Shown here in pieces: positions 51,272 through 61,150 of a stretch of 64,000 nt of DNA; the stretch's first letter is position 1, and every line of letters begins with the position of its first letter. The notes under the pieces are model-generated. The model was given only the letters and a program-made list of their open reading frames with translations, had not been told where the DNA came from and searched no databases. This DNA is from JACKDX01 sp964640175 (lineage in GTDB: Bacteria > Myxococcota_A > Polyangia > Polyangiales > GCA-016699535), in NCBI GenBank assembly GCA_964640175.1, contig CAZXFW010000001.1, positions 186,001 to 250,000 of the forward strand. The letters run 5' to 3'. The position numbers and the translations under genes are program-made.

Positions 51272-52008
51272 ATACGCCAACGCAGCGCAAACGCAGGGAC
51301 TAAACTGATTCCTGAAAATGTGGAGTCTTGGTTCTCCAATTGAGTATGAAACGATTCATAGTAAGCAGTTATCTCTAAGATCCCATGAAAGTTACGAAAT
51401 CCAAGGGCCATACCGGCGACTAATCCTGTACGCCAGGCAAACCCAGAAAAATCTGACTGGGGCGTCGTACCGCTGGCGCCAAGATCTCCACCAAAGCGTT
51501 CGATGCCTCCGCGCACACCAGCCCAAAACTCGTAGAGGCTTGCCCAATCAATCCCAATAACGAGTGGCACATCCACGCCGTAATGATGAGCATCGCCATC
51601 GTTGTCTTGAACGATGCCACCCGTGGCGCCAAGTCCGCCCATCAATTGCACGCGTGGCCAATGGTTAAAGCCTCCAGGTTCAAGTTCCAGAGCTGCACGC
51701 AACGCAGAGCGTATCGAAGCACCAGCAATGGTCACTTCAAGATCCATTTCTGGGCTTAACCCATACCGAGCCATGCCCACTGGAATGACCCCGCCTGATT
51801 GAGCCAATGCCAGCCATTGTTGGGCAAGGTCTTGAGGATTGTTTTCAGGGGCAAGATCTCCCAAAGGTATGCGACTGCTCGCCCCCATATGAAATGCGGC
51901 GCGATTTTCTGGGGTAAGCCGTCCACCACTGAATGCAGGTGTAGCCGACACGCAGCCTGTAAGCTCTATCAGCATGCATACCGCGAGGCAGCTATGGAGG
52001 CGTATCAT
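51268..52008 (-). CDS. outer-membrane-type lipoprotein, unknown function
   Basis: A 246-residue lipoprotein with lipobox LTGC (Cys19). The body looks like a small beta-barrel: Gly-rich alternating strands such as MDLEVTIAGASIRSALRAAL, GVDVPLVIGIDWASLYEFWAG and the terminal LVPAFALRWRI. It overlaps rimO by 4 bases (ATGA) and is co-transcribed behind it. A link to rimO function is unlikely; coupling may only reflect expression. No family recognised. Confidence 0.65.
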   Translation of the reverse strand: MIRLHSCLAVCMLIELTGCVSATPAFSGGRLTPENRAAFHMGASSRIPLGDLAPENNPQDLAQQWLALAQSGGVIPVGMARYGLSPEMDLEVTIAGASIRSALRAALELEPGGFNHWPRVQLMGGLGATGGIVQDNDGDAHHYGVDVPLVIGIDWASLYEFWAGVRGGIERFGGDLGASGTTPQSDFSGFAWRTGLVAGMALGFRNFHGILEITAYYESFHTQLENQDSTFSGISLVPAFALRWRI

Positions 52009-53399
52009 CCATCCACCACGATAGGCAGATGCTTGAGTTTGGAAGCCAGTGAGGAGTTATCAGCGTGGTCCTGGGGAAGTAGATCGGCAAGCAGGTCATA
52101 ATCTGCTGCGGTCGTGACTTTGGCTTGTCGAAGTTCTCCTGGTTGAGCGATGCCGTTGGTCAAATATACTTTTCCATCGATTTCTGGAGCTTGCCCGCGA
52201 TGACGGCCTTCTAAAAGAAATTCACTTTCATCGCTGGGGCCTTCGACAAGCACCTCGATGGTGCGTCCAATTAAGGATTCTTGTTTGTGTTTGCTGATAA
52301 TGCGCTGCACCTGCATCAATTCATCTGCTCGTGCTTGTGCAACGTCGCGAGGAACGCTGTCAGACATGTGACCACTGGGAGTGCCTTCTTCGGATGAATA
52401 TAAAAAGACACCTACACTATCAAACTTAGCCCACTCCACAAAACGGCATAATTCTTTGAAATCCGCATCGGTTTCGCCAGGGTGTCCAAGAATAAATGCA
52501 GTGCGCAGAGTCAGCTGAGGGATACTTTCGCGTAGTTTTTCGACGACACGATAGAGGCGATCGCCGCCATGGCCGCGCTGCATCCGACGCAAGATCCCGT
52601 CCGAGGCATGTTGCAGAGGCATGTCGATGTAAGGCAGCAGTGAAGGATGGTTATTGAAAAGTCTTAAAAGCTCTGGTGCAAGCGTTTCAGGGTAGAGGTA
52701 AAATAAGCGCAGCCATCGTAGATCTTCGATGGAAGCCAAAGCTTTCAATAGGTCTTGTAAGGAGCTTCGTGGTTGGCAGTCTCGTCCATAGGCGATGGTG
52801 TCTTGGCTGATCATGTTGATTTCGACAGCACCCTGTTGCACCAGCGTGTTTATTTCTTGGACAATGTCCTTCACAGGCCTGGATCGCTGTTTGCCACGAA
52901 TGCCAGGGATGGCGCAGAAACTGCACGTGCGGTTGCACCCCTCGGCAATTTTCACAAACACGCTGTGTGCTTGTGTGGAAATATGGCGAGGATCGCTGCT
53001 TTGATAAACGTAATTGGCAGGGTTTCCGACCAGAATCCGTGGCGCTGAGGTTGTAAGGACGTCTCTAAGCTTCAGCATGTCGCTGGAGCCAAGGAAATGG
53101 TCTACCTCAGGCAGTTGAAGTGCGAGTTCTTTGGAATATCTCTGGGATAAACAACCTGTGACAATCAGGCGTTGGCACTGTCCCATGGTTTTGTAACGCG
53201 CCATTTCCAGGATCGTGTCGATGGACTCTTCTTTGGCCGCATCGATGAAACCACACGTATTGATAACAATGACTTCTGCTTGCTCTGCGTGCGGGACAAG
53301 TTCAAACCCTGCTGCTTCGCTGACGCCCAGCATGATTTCGGTATCCACCCGATTTTTAGGGCATCCGAGCGAAATAAAATGAACGGTTTTGGCGGTCAC
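52005..53399 (-). CDS. rimO: ribosomal protein S12 methylthiotransferase
   Basis: Radical-SAM enzyme adding a methylthio group to a conserved Asp of ribosomal protein S12. The 464-residue protein starts with the UPF0004 domain SLGCPKNRVDTE. It has the radical-SAM cluster CNRTCSFCAIP and ends in a TRAM domain (IGRTIEVLVEGPSDESEFLL). The SLGCPKN motif separates RimO from MiaB. First gene of a coupled pair with the lipoprotein gene. Confidence 0.96.
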   Translation of the reverse strand: MTAKTVHFISLGCPKNRVDTEIMLGVSEAAGFELVPHAEQAEVIVINTCGFIDAAKEESIDTILEMARYKTMGQCQRLIVTGCLSQRYSKELALQLPEVDHFLGSSDMLKLRDVLTTSAPRILVGNPANYVYQSSDPRHISTQAHSVFVKIAEGCNRTCSFCAIPGIRGKQRSRPVKDIVQEINTLVQQGAVEINMISQDTIAYGRDCQPRSSLQDLLKALASIEDLRWLRLFYLYPETLAPELLRLFNNHPSLLPYIDMPLQHASDGILRRMQRGHGGDRLYRVVEKLRESIPQLTLRTAFILGHPGETDADFKELCRFVEWAKFDSVGVFLYSSEEGTPSGHMSDSVPRDVAQARADELMQVQRIISKHKQESLIGRTIEVLVEGPSDESEFLLEGRHRGQAPEIDGKVYLTNGIAQPGELRQAKVTTAADYDLLADLLPQDHADNSSLASKLKHLPIVVDG

Positions 53400-53549
53400 A
53401 AAGGGAGGTTATAGCATGAACCATGAGCACGTCGATGTCGCGATAACCGCAAGAATATCCACGGGATGCCATGACGCAAGGCCATGGTTTTTAAGAACAA
53501 CACACGCTTTTGACCGCCATGGGTCGCAGTTGCTACCCTAGGCGTGTTT

Positions 53550-54323
53550 ATGTCTCTTTCGCTACGTGTTTTAGGTTGCCACGGTGGAGAAACCAAAGAC
53601 CACCGTACCTCAGCGTTTCTCATCAATGACCGAGTAGCCATGGATGCAGGCTTCATCACGGGAGCATTGACCCTCGAAGAGCAAAAGCGCATCGAGGTTG
53701 TATTGGTGAGTCATGCGCATATGGATCACGTGCGGGATCTGGCAACAATTGCGGACAATCGCTGTCAGCAGGGAGGGCCACCACTAACCATTGCCGCAAC
53801 TTCTGCGACCATCGATGCGCTCAAAACACACTTTTTTAATGGGAAGCTGTGGCCTGATTTTACTCAGATCGAAACACTTTACGGACCTACGGTTCGTTTC
53901 GAAGCATTGGAACCAGAAGTTCCACAAGAACTTGCCGGATTTAACGTGCAAGCGGTCATGGTTGACCACACGGTGGAAACATCAGCATTTATTGTTGAAC
54001 AAGATTCGTTAGCACTTGCCTATAGTGGTGATACTGGCCCGACCAACCGACTGTGGGAGGTGCTTTCGGCACAACAGCACTTGCAGGCTCTTCTGATAGA
54101 AACATCGTTTCCCGATGAACGTGCTGACCTGGCTCGGGTTTCTGGGCATCATACACCGAGTACACTTCAAAGCGATCTATTAAAGCTGCGTGGGCATGCT
54201 GGATTACCGATCTTGGTGTTTCATATCAAGCCTGTATTTCAAACACAGGTTGAAGAACAGCTTGAAAATTTACGCAACCCAGATCTTGTCGTTCTCAAAC
54301 TTGGCGATCAGTTTAAGTTTTAG
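53550..54323 (+). CDS. metallo-beta-lactamase-fold hydrolase, possibly class II cyclic-nucleotide phosphodiesterase
   Basis: A 257-residue metallo-beta-lactamase-fold protein with the motif SHAHMDHVRDL, later metal ligands in MVDHTVET and AYSGDTGPT, and a C-terminal FHIKP. The arrangement, including the CHGGETKDHRTSAFLIND start, resembles class II 3',5'-cyclic-nucleotide phosphodiesterases as I recall them. A plain hydrolase is also possible. ATG 53550 is preferred to the GTG at 53544. It stands alone, convergent with ychF. Confidence 0.8.
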   Translation: MSLSLRVLGCHGGETKDHRTSAFLINDRVAMDAGFITGALTLEEQKRIEVVLVSHAHMDHVRDLATIADNRCQQGGPPLTIAATSATIDALKTHFFNGKLWPDFTQIETLYGPTVRFEALEPEVPQELAGFNVQAVMVDHTVETSAFIVEQDSLALAYSGDTGPTNRLWEVLSAQQHLQALLIETSFPDERADLARVSGHHTPSTLQSDLLKLRGHAGLPILVFHIKPVFQTQVEEQLENLRNPDLVVLKLGDQFKF

Positions 54324-54334
54324 ACGGTGATGGC

Positions 54335-55438
54335 TTAGACGTTAAAACGAAAATGCATCACGTCACCGTCTTGAACGGTGTAGTCTTTGCCCTCAGTAGC
54401 CATTTTACCTGCATTGCGACAGGCAACTTCACTTCCAAGCTCGATCCAGTCTTGCCACTTGATGACTTCTGCACGAATAAAGCCACGCTCGAAATCTGTG
54501 TGGATTTCGCCGGCAGCTTGAGGAGCTTTTGTTTCCTTGCGAATGGTCCAGGAGCGAACTTCTTGCTTTCCTGCGGTGAAATACGTGATCAAGTCAAGCA
54601 TGCGATAGCCCGTACGAATGACGTTATGCAAGGAGGGCTCATTGAGGCCGACTGAGCTTAAAAAATCTTGGCGTTCTTCGGGAGGCAGTTGCATGATCTC
54701 GGCTTCGATAGCTGCACATATGACTGTAACTTGGGTGTTTTCCGCTTCAGCACGTGTGCGTAATTGTTGCACGAATGGATCGCGATCACTACTTCCAAGC
54801 TGTGCTTCGCTTACATTGGCCACATAAAACAACGGCTTGGACGTTAGCAAAAAAAGCTCGCGAACCAGTTCGGTTTCTTCGTCGTCTTTAATAGACACGC
54901 TTGAAGCTCGTGCTCCTGCATCTAAGGCTGCTGCAAGGCGCTCATAAAGGTCAGCGGCTTTTTTCTCTTTAGGATTACCGTTTTTTGAGTTTTTCTTGGC
55001 CTTATCGAGTCTTTTTTGCACCGTCTCAAGGTCTTTTAGTACCAGTTCTGTTTGTATGGTATCCACATCGGCCAGTGGATCAATACGGCCTTCGACATGC
55101 ACAATATTGGGATCTTCAAAACAACGCACCACATGTGCAATCGCGCTTACTTCGCGAATGTGGCTCAAAAATGCGTTACCTTTGCCTTCGCCTTGCGATG
55201 CGCCTTTAACCAGGCCCGCAATATCGACAAAATCCACCGTGGCTGGGACTTGCTTGTTGGGCTCTACTTTGGCGACCAAGGCGTCAAAACGCGGGTCAGG
55301 CACAGTTACCACGGCAACATTGGGCTCAATGGTACAAAATGCATAGTTTGCAGCTTCGGCCTGTTTGGAAGACAAAGCGTTAAACAGAGTCGATTTTCCA
55401 ATATTGGGTAGACCTACAATGCCGATGGATAAACGCAC
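54335..55438 (-). CDS. ychF: ribosome-binding ATPase YchF
   Basis: OBG-family ATPase (prefers ATP to GTP) that binds ribosomes and affects oxidative-stress responses. The 367-residue protein has P-loop GLPNIGKSTLFNAL, switch region DIAGLVKGASQGEG, a coiled-coil insertion (VQKRLDKAKKNSKNGN) and a C-terminal TGS domain. Its start overlaps the divergent receptor gene's likely start by about 14 bases, so the two 5' ends share coding DNA. Confidence 0.96.
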   Translation of the reverse strand: MRLSIGIVGLPNIGKSTLFNALSSKQAEAANYAFCTIEPNVAVVTVPDPRFDALVAKVEPNKQVPATVDFVDIAGLVKGASQGEGKGNAFLSHIREVSAIAHVVRCFEDPNIVHVEGRIDPLADVDTIQTELVLKDLETVQKRLDKAKKNSKNGNPKEKKAADLYERLAAALDAGARASSVSIKDDEETELVRELFLLTSKPLFYVANVSEAQLGSSDRDPFVQQLRTRAEAENTQVTVICAAIEAEIMQLPPEERQDFLSSVGLNEPSLHNVIRTGYRMLDLITYFTAGKQEVRSWTIRKETKAPQAAGEIHTDFERGFIRAEVIKWQDWIELGSEVACRNAGKMATEGKDYTVQDGDVMHFRFNV

Positions 55439-57851
55439 GCCAGGCCGGATAGCGCGACTTCAGAAAACGCGCAAGTCATTCTGGCACTTCTGCGCAGTTT
55501 ATCTAGGCATTCTAGTGGGCTTTATGCTGTGGACCTTTGCCTCGAAGGTGGCCTTTGCACAGTCACCTGAAAAAGCAGCGCCTAAGGTAGAGCCCCCTGA
55601 GCTTACGCAGTTTGTTGAGGCAGAGTATCCGCCTGGGGAACAAGAAGAAGCTGTCGTTGAGATGGCGTTGACCATTTCGGTGTTAGGCGCGGTCACCAAA
55701 GTGGAGATTCTGCGTTCTTCGGGAGAGGCGTTTGATCGCGCTGCAGAAAATGCCGCAAAAGCTTTTAAGTTTCAGCCAGCACGCGTGAATGGCAAGCCTG
55801 TGGCTTCCAGAATTACCTATCGTTACGTATTTGAGATTCGTGAAAAAAAAATCATAAAAAAGGTGGAGCAACCTGCTCCTGAAACCACAGCACCTGTGGT
55901 TACTCCAACACAAGATCGCGATGCGTTTACGGCTACAGCGCGGGTAGATGCCCAGCCACGGGAGACAACACGCCACACGATTGATTCAGAAGTGTTGGTA
56001 CGGGTGCCAGGTACCCGTGGCGATCCATTGCGGGCCGTTGAGCTGTTGCCTGGGGTTGGCAGACCGCCTTTCACTACGGGGGCACTTATTGTGCGTGGCA
56101 GTGCACCCGGAGACAGCCAGTTTTTACTTGAAGGGTTGCCGCTGCCGCTGTTGTACCACTTTGGTGGCCTTACCAGTGTGGTGCACCCTCGCTTGTTAGA
56201 TCGTATCGATTTTTATCCGGGCAATTTTGGGGCTAAGTATGGTCGCCGTACGGGTGGCATTTTAGATGTCACGTTACGAGACCCAAAAGACGATGCATTG
56301 CATGGGGTGTTTGATCTCAATGTGATTGACGTTTCAGCGATGGTCGAAGGACCTGTAGGAGATCGAGGCAGTTTTGCTGTGGCTGCCCGGCGAAGTCATG
56401 TGGACGTGGTGTTGGAAGCGGTGGTGCCAGATGATAACGATGTTGGCATTGTAGCAGCGCCTGTCTACTGGGATTACCAGGGCGTGTTCAATTACAAGCT
56501 GACGTCGCATGATCAAATACGACTGTTAGTTTATGGCAGTCGAGATACCATGCGACTGTTATTTCAGGATCCTGCTCAAAGTGATCCGGTGTTTCGAGGA
56601 AATTTTGGATTACGCACAGAATTTCATCGGGTGCATACAAGCTGGTTTCATAGGTTCTCTAAGGAATTTCAGCAAAAAACGGATCTAGCGGTAGGACTTT
56701 CGGAGCTTGAGTTTCAGTTTGGCAGCGATTTGCAGTTTGAAATTTCAAGCATAGAGATCTTGGGACGATCTGAATGGAGCTGGCAATTATCTGAAACTGT
56801 GCAGTTGATAGGTGGGCTAGATATTCGTGCACAGCCTTCAAACTTTCTTTACCGTGGTCCGCAACCCACTCAGGAAGAAGGCAGCCCGGGAAATGGAATC
56901 AGTGGGCGAGATCCGATAAGTACGCAAGCCTTAGTGTTGGGTAAGGGCGATATAGTTGTGTTTGAACCCGCAGCCTACGTGACAGCGGATTTGAGGCCCA
57001 TCGATCCTTTGCAAGTGATCCTTGGGTTGCGGCTGGACTGGTTTGGGATGATTCAGCAATGGGCACTCGATCCTAGAGCGGTGGTCCGTTATGCGCTTAC
57101 CGATCAAACCACCCTCAAAGCAGGCGTGGGCGCCTATAGCCAGTCTCCTGCTGTGCAAGAGGCATCCACACAATTTGGCAATCCTCGTTTGGACCCTATT
57201 CGATCGTTGCACGTGAGTACTGGAGTAGAACAAAAATTCAACAAAACCTATTCGGTGGGCGCCGAGGTTTTTTATAAATACTTGTGGGATCGGGCAGTCA
57301 ATACCGTAGGGGCTATGCCACCCTATTTTATCAATGACGGTATAGGAAAAATTTATGGCCTAGAGTTTCTGGCGAGAGCAGAGCCAGTTGGGCGGTTCTT
57401 TGGGTTTGTTTCTTACACGCTTTCGCGAAGTGAACGTCGTGAGAGAGCAGAAGCATGGCGTCTGTTTGACTTTGATCAAACTCACATTCTGACGGTCTCT
57501 GGTGTGTATAAGCTTGGTTCAGGTTGGGAGGCTGGTGCGACATTTCGGCTAGTCACTGGAAATCCATTTACGCCGATTACGACGGGCGTATATGATGCTA
57601 ACGTCGATGTTTATCAGCCTGTCTATGGCTCGATTAATTCCAAGCGCAATCCCATGTTTCATCGTTTGGATGTTCGCATAGAAAAGCAGTGGAAGTTTCG
57701 ATATTGGCAGCTTGCGCTCTACCTCGATGTGCAAAACATCTATAACGCTGAGAATCCCGAGGGCATGGTATACAACTACGACTTTACTGAGGCAGCCAAA
57801 ATCCGTGGATTGCCTATCATTCCAAGTTTAGGTGTACGAGGTGAGTTTTGA
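55425..57851 (+). CDS. TonB-like domain fused to a TonB-dependent outer-membrane receptor
   Basis: An 808-residue receptor with the same architecture as that at 27005. The signal segment is FWHFCAVYLGILVGFMLWTF, then a TonB C-terminal-type domain at about 50-140: TQFVEAEYPPGEQ, then SGEAFDRAAENAAKAFKF. A plug (DSEVLVRVPGTRGDPLRAVELL) and barrel follow, ending LRGVRGEF-like. The start is uncertain: ATG 55419 or 55425 falls inside the divergent ychF gene, but downstream starts would lose the signal's basic residues. The stop overlaps the lipoprotein start by 4 bases (TTGA). It begins a four-gene unit ending in a kinase and a LysM protein. Substrate unknown. Confidence 0.85.
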   Translation: MDKRTPGRIARLQKTRKSFWHFCAVYLGILVGFMLWTFASKVAFAQSPEKAAPKVEPPELTQFVEAEYPPGEQEEAVVEMALTISVLGAVTKVEILRSSGEAFDRAAENAAKAFKFQPARVNGKPVASRITYRYVFEIREKKIIKKVEQPAPETTAPVVTPTQDRDAFTATARVDAQPRETTRHTIDSEVLVRVPGTRGDPLRAVELLPGVGRPPFTTGALIVRGSAPGDSQFLLEGLPLPLLYHFGGLTSVVHPRLLDRIDFYPGNFGAKYGRRTGGILDVTLRDPKDDALHGVFDLNVIDVSAMVEGPVGDRGSFAVAARRSHVDVVLEAVVPDDNDVGIVAAPVYWDYQGVFNYKLTSHDQIRLLVYGSRDTMRLLFQDPAQSDPVFRGNFGLRTEFHRVHTSWFHRFSKEFQQKTDLAVGLSELEFQFGSDLQFEISSIEILGRSEWSWQLSETVQLIGGLDIRAQPSNFLYRGPQPTQEEGSPGNGISGRDPISTQALVLGKGDIVVFEPAAYVTADLRPIDPLQVILGLRLDWFGMIQQWALDPRAVVRYALTDQTTLKAGVGAYSQSPAVQEASTQFGNPRLDPIRSLHVSTGVEQKFNKTYSVGAEVFYKYLWDRAVNTVGAMPPYFINDGIGKIYGLEFLARAEPVGRFFGFVSYTLSRSERRERAEAWRLFDFDQTHILTVSGVYKLGSGWEAGATFRLVTGNPFTPITTGVYDANVDVYQPVYGSINSKRNPMFHRLDVRIEKQWKFRYWQLALYLDVQNIYNAENPEGMVYNYDFTEAAKIRGLPIIPSLGVRGEF

Positions 57852-58852
57852 TCCGAACCTGCTTTGTTTTAGTAGTAAGTATAATGATTGCAGGTTGTGG
57901 TCCAAGCTTCGATCCAGCTTCGTCAATTACCAAGCCACGGATCTTAGGCGCCAAGGTTCAGCTTAGTGATGATTCCACCATCGCCTGGCCTGAGCCAGGC
58001 GAGCAAGTTCATCTTGAGTGGTTGGGGGTCGATCCTCTCAATACGCCTGCATTCGAATGGGGATTTGGTACGTGTGTTGCAGCGCCTACGTTAAGTGGAG
58101 GGCAATTGTGCCAAGCCACACCCTTTGATTTGGTCGAAAGCCAAGGACAAACACCGGTTTATGATTTTACGGTGCCTGATGCGGGAATGCTTTCAAATGC
58201 CCAGAGTCTTTTGGTTGCTGGGGCACTATGCGCACATGGTCAACTATCCATTCAAGGGGGAAGTAGTTTTGAAGATTTGGGATCAAATCCCGACGTGTTC
58301 AAACGTCTTGAAGAAGCTGTACAGTGCGAAGGACTTAACGCTGAGCGCATTTTGGTGAGTTTGCTAGTGCCGTTAAAAACCAGCGATGAGCAAAATCATC
58401 ATCCGGATATGACTCAAGTCCCTATCCATCTAGGTGATGACATCTGGTCTTTGCAAAGTGGGGATGCCACAAACACACAGGAGGCTTGTGCATCTCAAGA
58501 GGAATCTGTTGTGCCGAGGGTCCCAGCGGATGGCGACGAGGTGACGCTAGGGCTCCATTTTGATGGACGAGAACGCGAATTTTACCATTCTACTGAGATG
58601 GGCGATACCGAGGCGCGAGAATTGCTGCAATTATCACACTTTGCGACGGCGGGGAGCCTTTCTGACGAGTTTTCTGTCATCGAATCGGATGCGGGAGACG
58701 ACAACGTGGTGGAACTTAGTTGGGAGCCGCCTTCTTCGGAAAAAGTGCCAGCACAAGGCATGTTGGTGCATTTTTATTTTGTAGCCAGGGATCGGCGTGG
58801 CGGCGTGGACTGGACAGTACGCAGCATTTGCGTTCCATCGGTGTTAGAGTAG
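57848..58852 (+). CDS. lipoprotein coupled to the TonB-dependent receptor
   Basis: A 334-residue lipoprotein with lipobox IAGC (Cys17), beginning at a TTG that overlaps the receptor stop. No family recognised. The body is beta-rich and acidic, with several Cys (GFGTCVAAP, GQLCQATP, SICVPS) and a His pair (NHHPD). Coupling to the receptor suggests a surface partner protein, like the lipoprotein following the receptor at 27005, though the two lipoproteins show no clear sequence match. Confidence 0.7.
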   Translation: MIRTCFVLVVSIMIAGCGPSFDPASSITKPRILGAKVQLSDDSTIAWPEPGEQVHLEWLGVDPLNTPAFEWGFGTCVAAPTLSGGQLCQATPFDLVESQGQTPVYDFTVPDAGMLSNAQSLLVAGALCAHGQLSIQGGSSFEDLGSNPDVFKRLEEAVQCEGLNAERILVSLLVPLKTSDEQNHHPDMTQVPIHLGDDIWSLQSGDATNTQEACASQEESVVPRVPADGDEVTLGLHFDGREREFYHSTEMGDTEARELLQLSHFATAGSLSDEFSVIESDAGDDNVVELSWEPPSSEKVPAQGMLVHFYFVARDRRGGVDWTVRSICVPSVLE

Positions 58853-58859
58853 CGTTCTC

Positions 58860-60218
58860 ATGGTGGATCGAATTGGCAACTGTAGAATCCTAAGCGAAAT
58901 CGGAAGCGGTGGCATGGCTGTTGTGTACAAAGCCGTGCAGGAGCCGCTTGGCCGAGTCGTGGCAGTCAAAGCACTCAAGCCATCCATTGCTGTGGACAGT
59001 CAGTTTGCCAAGCGGTTTGAACGTGAGGCGCATTTTATGGCGTCGCTTCAACATGAGAACATTTTACATGTGTATGATTTCATCAAAGAGCGCGGCACCA
59101 TGCACATCATCATGGAGTATGTCGAAGGGATTGATCTTTACGATTTACTCGAACGTGCACCACGCTTGCCAATCGAAGTCTCTGCGATCATTGCACTGCA
59201 AGTGGTCCGAGCTTTGGACTATGCGCACTTTCGCGGGATCATTCATAGAGATATCAAACCGGCCAATGTGATCATTTCACATCGCGGTGAAGTAAAACTG
59301 ATGGATTTCGGAATTGCCCGTGATGATACGCTGGCGGATCTCACGGAAACAGGCACGGGACTTGGTACCCCGAGTTATATGAGTCCAGAACAAATTCTGG
59401 GAGATAAACTGGATTTTCGTAGTGACATCTTCTCGTTAGGCATTGTGCTTTATCAAATGATCGTGGGGCGTAAGCCATTTGTGGAAGACGATACGCGAAC
59501 GGTCATGCAGAAGATTCGATTAGATCGTTATACAAGTCCGCGTAAACTTAACTCAACGGTACCGAGAGCGATGGAGCGAATTTTAGCGCGTTGTATGGAG
59601 AAAATGCCAGCGAATCGATATCCATCCACACAATCATTGATTGATGATCTGACAGAATTTCTCGCCAACCGTATTACCACAAACTATAACGCACGCTTGG
59701 TCATGTACCTGAGAGAAGTTGGTGCGATTTCGGATGTTGAAGCTGAGGAGATTCTTGCAGCCGGAGCTCCAAGAGGGCCGCGTTCACCGCGGGGCGATCG
59801 AAGCTTATTACGACAAATGACGATGGTGCAAGGTATTCTTTTAGCAGCAGCGGTGGTGAGCGGAACAGTGATTCAGATGGCCAATGGTGGGTTAAATAAG
59901 GAGGAACAGTCTGCCAATGCCTCTGCATGGGTAGCCTCACAGCCGATGGGCACACTAAAACTTGTTGTAGATCCGTGGGCGGAGGTTTATGTCAATGGCA
60001 AGTATGTTGCCACAACGCCCATGGCACGCGGGGTGTCTCTTCCGCCAGGAAAGTATTTCCTCCAGCTTAAAAATCCATATTATAGCGATGGGGAATATGA
60101 AGCGATCATTCATCAGAATGAAACCAAGGTGCTTGAGGTGAAGTTAAAAAGAAGAGACACTGCTTCATCATTCCACGACATTTCCGGAGATACGCCATCG
60201 GCTCTGAAGGCTCCCTGA
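58860..60218 (+). CDS. Ser/Thr protein kinase with PEGA domain
   Basis: A 452-residue eukaryotic-like kinase. The kinase domain (about 7-265) has Gly-loop GSGGMAVVYK, VAVK lysine 37, catalytic HRD at 129-131 with N136 and DFG at 149-151, and activation segment GTPSYMSPEQ. It should be active. One membrane helix near residue 330 (GILLAAAVVSGTVIQMANGG) leads to an outside PEGA-type domain (GTLKLVVDPWAEVYVNGKYV). It starts 8 bases after the lipoprotein gene and its stop overlaps the next start by one base. Position behind a receptor suggests it senses or regulates envelope uptake. Confidence 0.93.
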   Translation: MVDRIGNCRILSEIGSGGMAVVYKAVQEPLGRVVAVKALKPSIAVDSQFAKRFEREAHFMASLQHENILHVYDFIKERGTMHIIMEYVEGIDLYDLLERAPRLPIEVSAIIALQVVRALDYAHFRGIIHRDIKPANVIISHRGEVKLMDFGIARDDTLADLTETGTGLGTPSYMSPEQILGDKLDFRSDIFSLGIVLYQMIVGRKPFVEDDTRTVMQKIRLDRYTSPRKLNSTVPRAMERILARCMEKMPANRYPSTQSLIDDLTEFLANRITTNYNARLVMYLREVGAISDVEAEEILAAGAPRGPRSPRGDRSLLRQMTMVQGILLAAAVVSGTVIQMANGGLNKEEQSANASAWVASQPMGTLKLVVDPWAEVYVNGKYVATTPMARGVSLPPGKYFLQLKNPYYSDGEYEAIIHQNETKVLEVKLKRRDTASSFHDISGDTPSALKAP

Positions 60219-61150
60219 TGAAACGACAAATAGTTGCATATGGCATATGGGCTCTTGGGCTCAGTTTCACAATTTCAAGTGATACCGCCCAAGCGCAGGT
60301 GGGATCTTTTGTTCATGTTGTGAAGCAAGGTGAAACGTTAGCATCCATTGCTCAGCGTTTTTACGGTGACGCACTGTTTGAAAAAGTTCTGGTCACCGAA
60401 AACGGGCTTTCTGGGTATGATGGTGTTTCCATTGCGCCTGGAATGCGCATCGTGATTCCTTACAGTGCCTATTATCGCGTGGCGCGTGGAGATAGCTGGA
60501 ACAAACTCGGCGAGCAATTTTATGGTGCAGCTGAACGTGGCAGTATTTTGCCCTTAGTAAATGGGCTTAGCAAAGACAATCCTCCAGAACAAAACGCTCA
60601 AATACTAATTCCTTATGCCGTGCGGCACATTGCGGACCAACGGGATGATTTGGCGAGCATTTGTGAGGCGTATTTTGGATCGACTGAAAATGTGGGGTTG
60701 TTACGCAAATTTAACCGACTTAGTCGCAATCGTTTGAAAAAATCTCAACTCATTTTAGTTCCTATTCCAAAGCTTTTATTGAGTGATCAAGGGCGTAAGA
60801 TTATTGAAGAACTAACAGGGATTGTTCTGGCAAACAGTTCTGTTCGTACGCTGCAAGACCAAAGTGCGCAACGAATCGCTCAGTTGCGCGAATACGTGCG
60901 TCGAGGTCATTACATTGAAGGCGTGGCCTATGGCCATGAGCTACTGGGAGCAGGCGTGTTGACAGCGAATCAAACAGTAGTGGTTCAAAGTGAGCTCGCG
61001 ACTGCGTATGTGGCACTTGAGCGTGACGATTTGGCAGTAAAAGCGTTTGAAGCGGCGTTGAAATTACGCTCGGATCTCGAGTTAGACACTGCGAAGACTT
61101 CTCCCAAAGTTCTTCTCATGTTGAAAAAAGCCCAGAAATTACAGCGCTGA
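60218..61150 (+). CDS. exported LysM-repeat protein
   Basis: A 310-residue exported protein; the signal peptide ends TAQAQ. It has three LysM-type repeats: FVHVVKQGETLASIAQRFYG, YYRVARGDSWNKLGEQFYG and VRHIADQRDDLASICEAYFG. LysM binds peptidoglycan, so it should be anchored to the cell wall. The C-terminal third is helical and TPR-like (SELATAYVALERDDLAVKAF). Coupled by one base to the kinase gene and last in the unit. It overlaps the convergent aroE by 12 bases. It may link the kinase's outside domain to the wall. Confidence 0.85.
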   Translation: MKRQIVAYGIWALGLSFTISSDTAQAQVGSFVHVVKQGETLASIAQRFYGDALFEKVLVTENGLSGYDGVSIAPGMRIVIPYSAYYRVARGDSWNKLGEQFYGAAERGSILPLVNGLSKDNPPEQNAQILIPYAVRHIADQRDDLASICEAYFGSTENVGLLRKFNRLSRNRLKKSQLILVPIPKLLLSDQGRKIIEELTGIVLANSSVRTLQDQSAQRIAQLREYVRRGHYIEGVAYGHELLGAGVLTANQTVVVQSELATAYVALERDDLAVKAFEAALKLRSDLELDTAKTSPKVLLMLKKAQKLQR

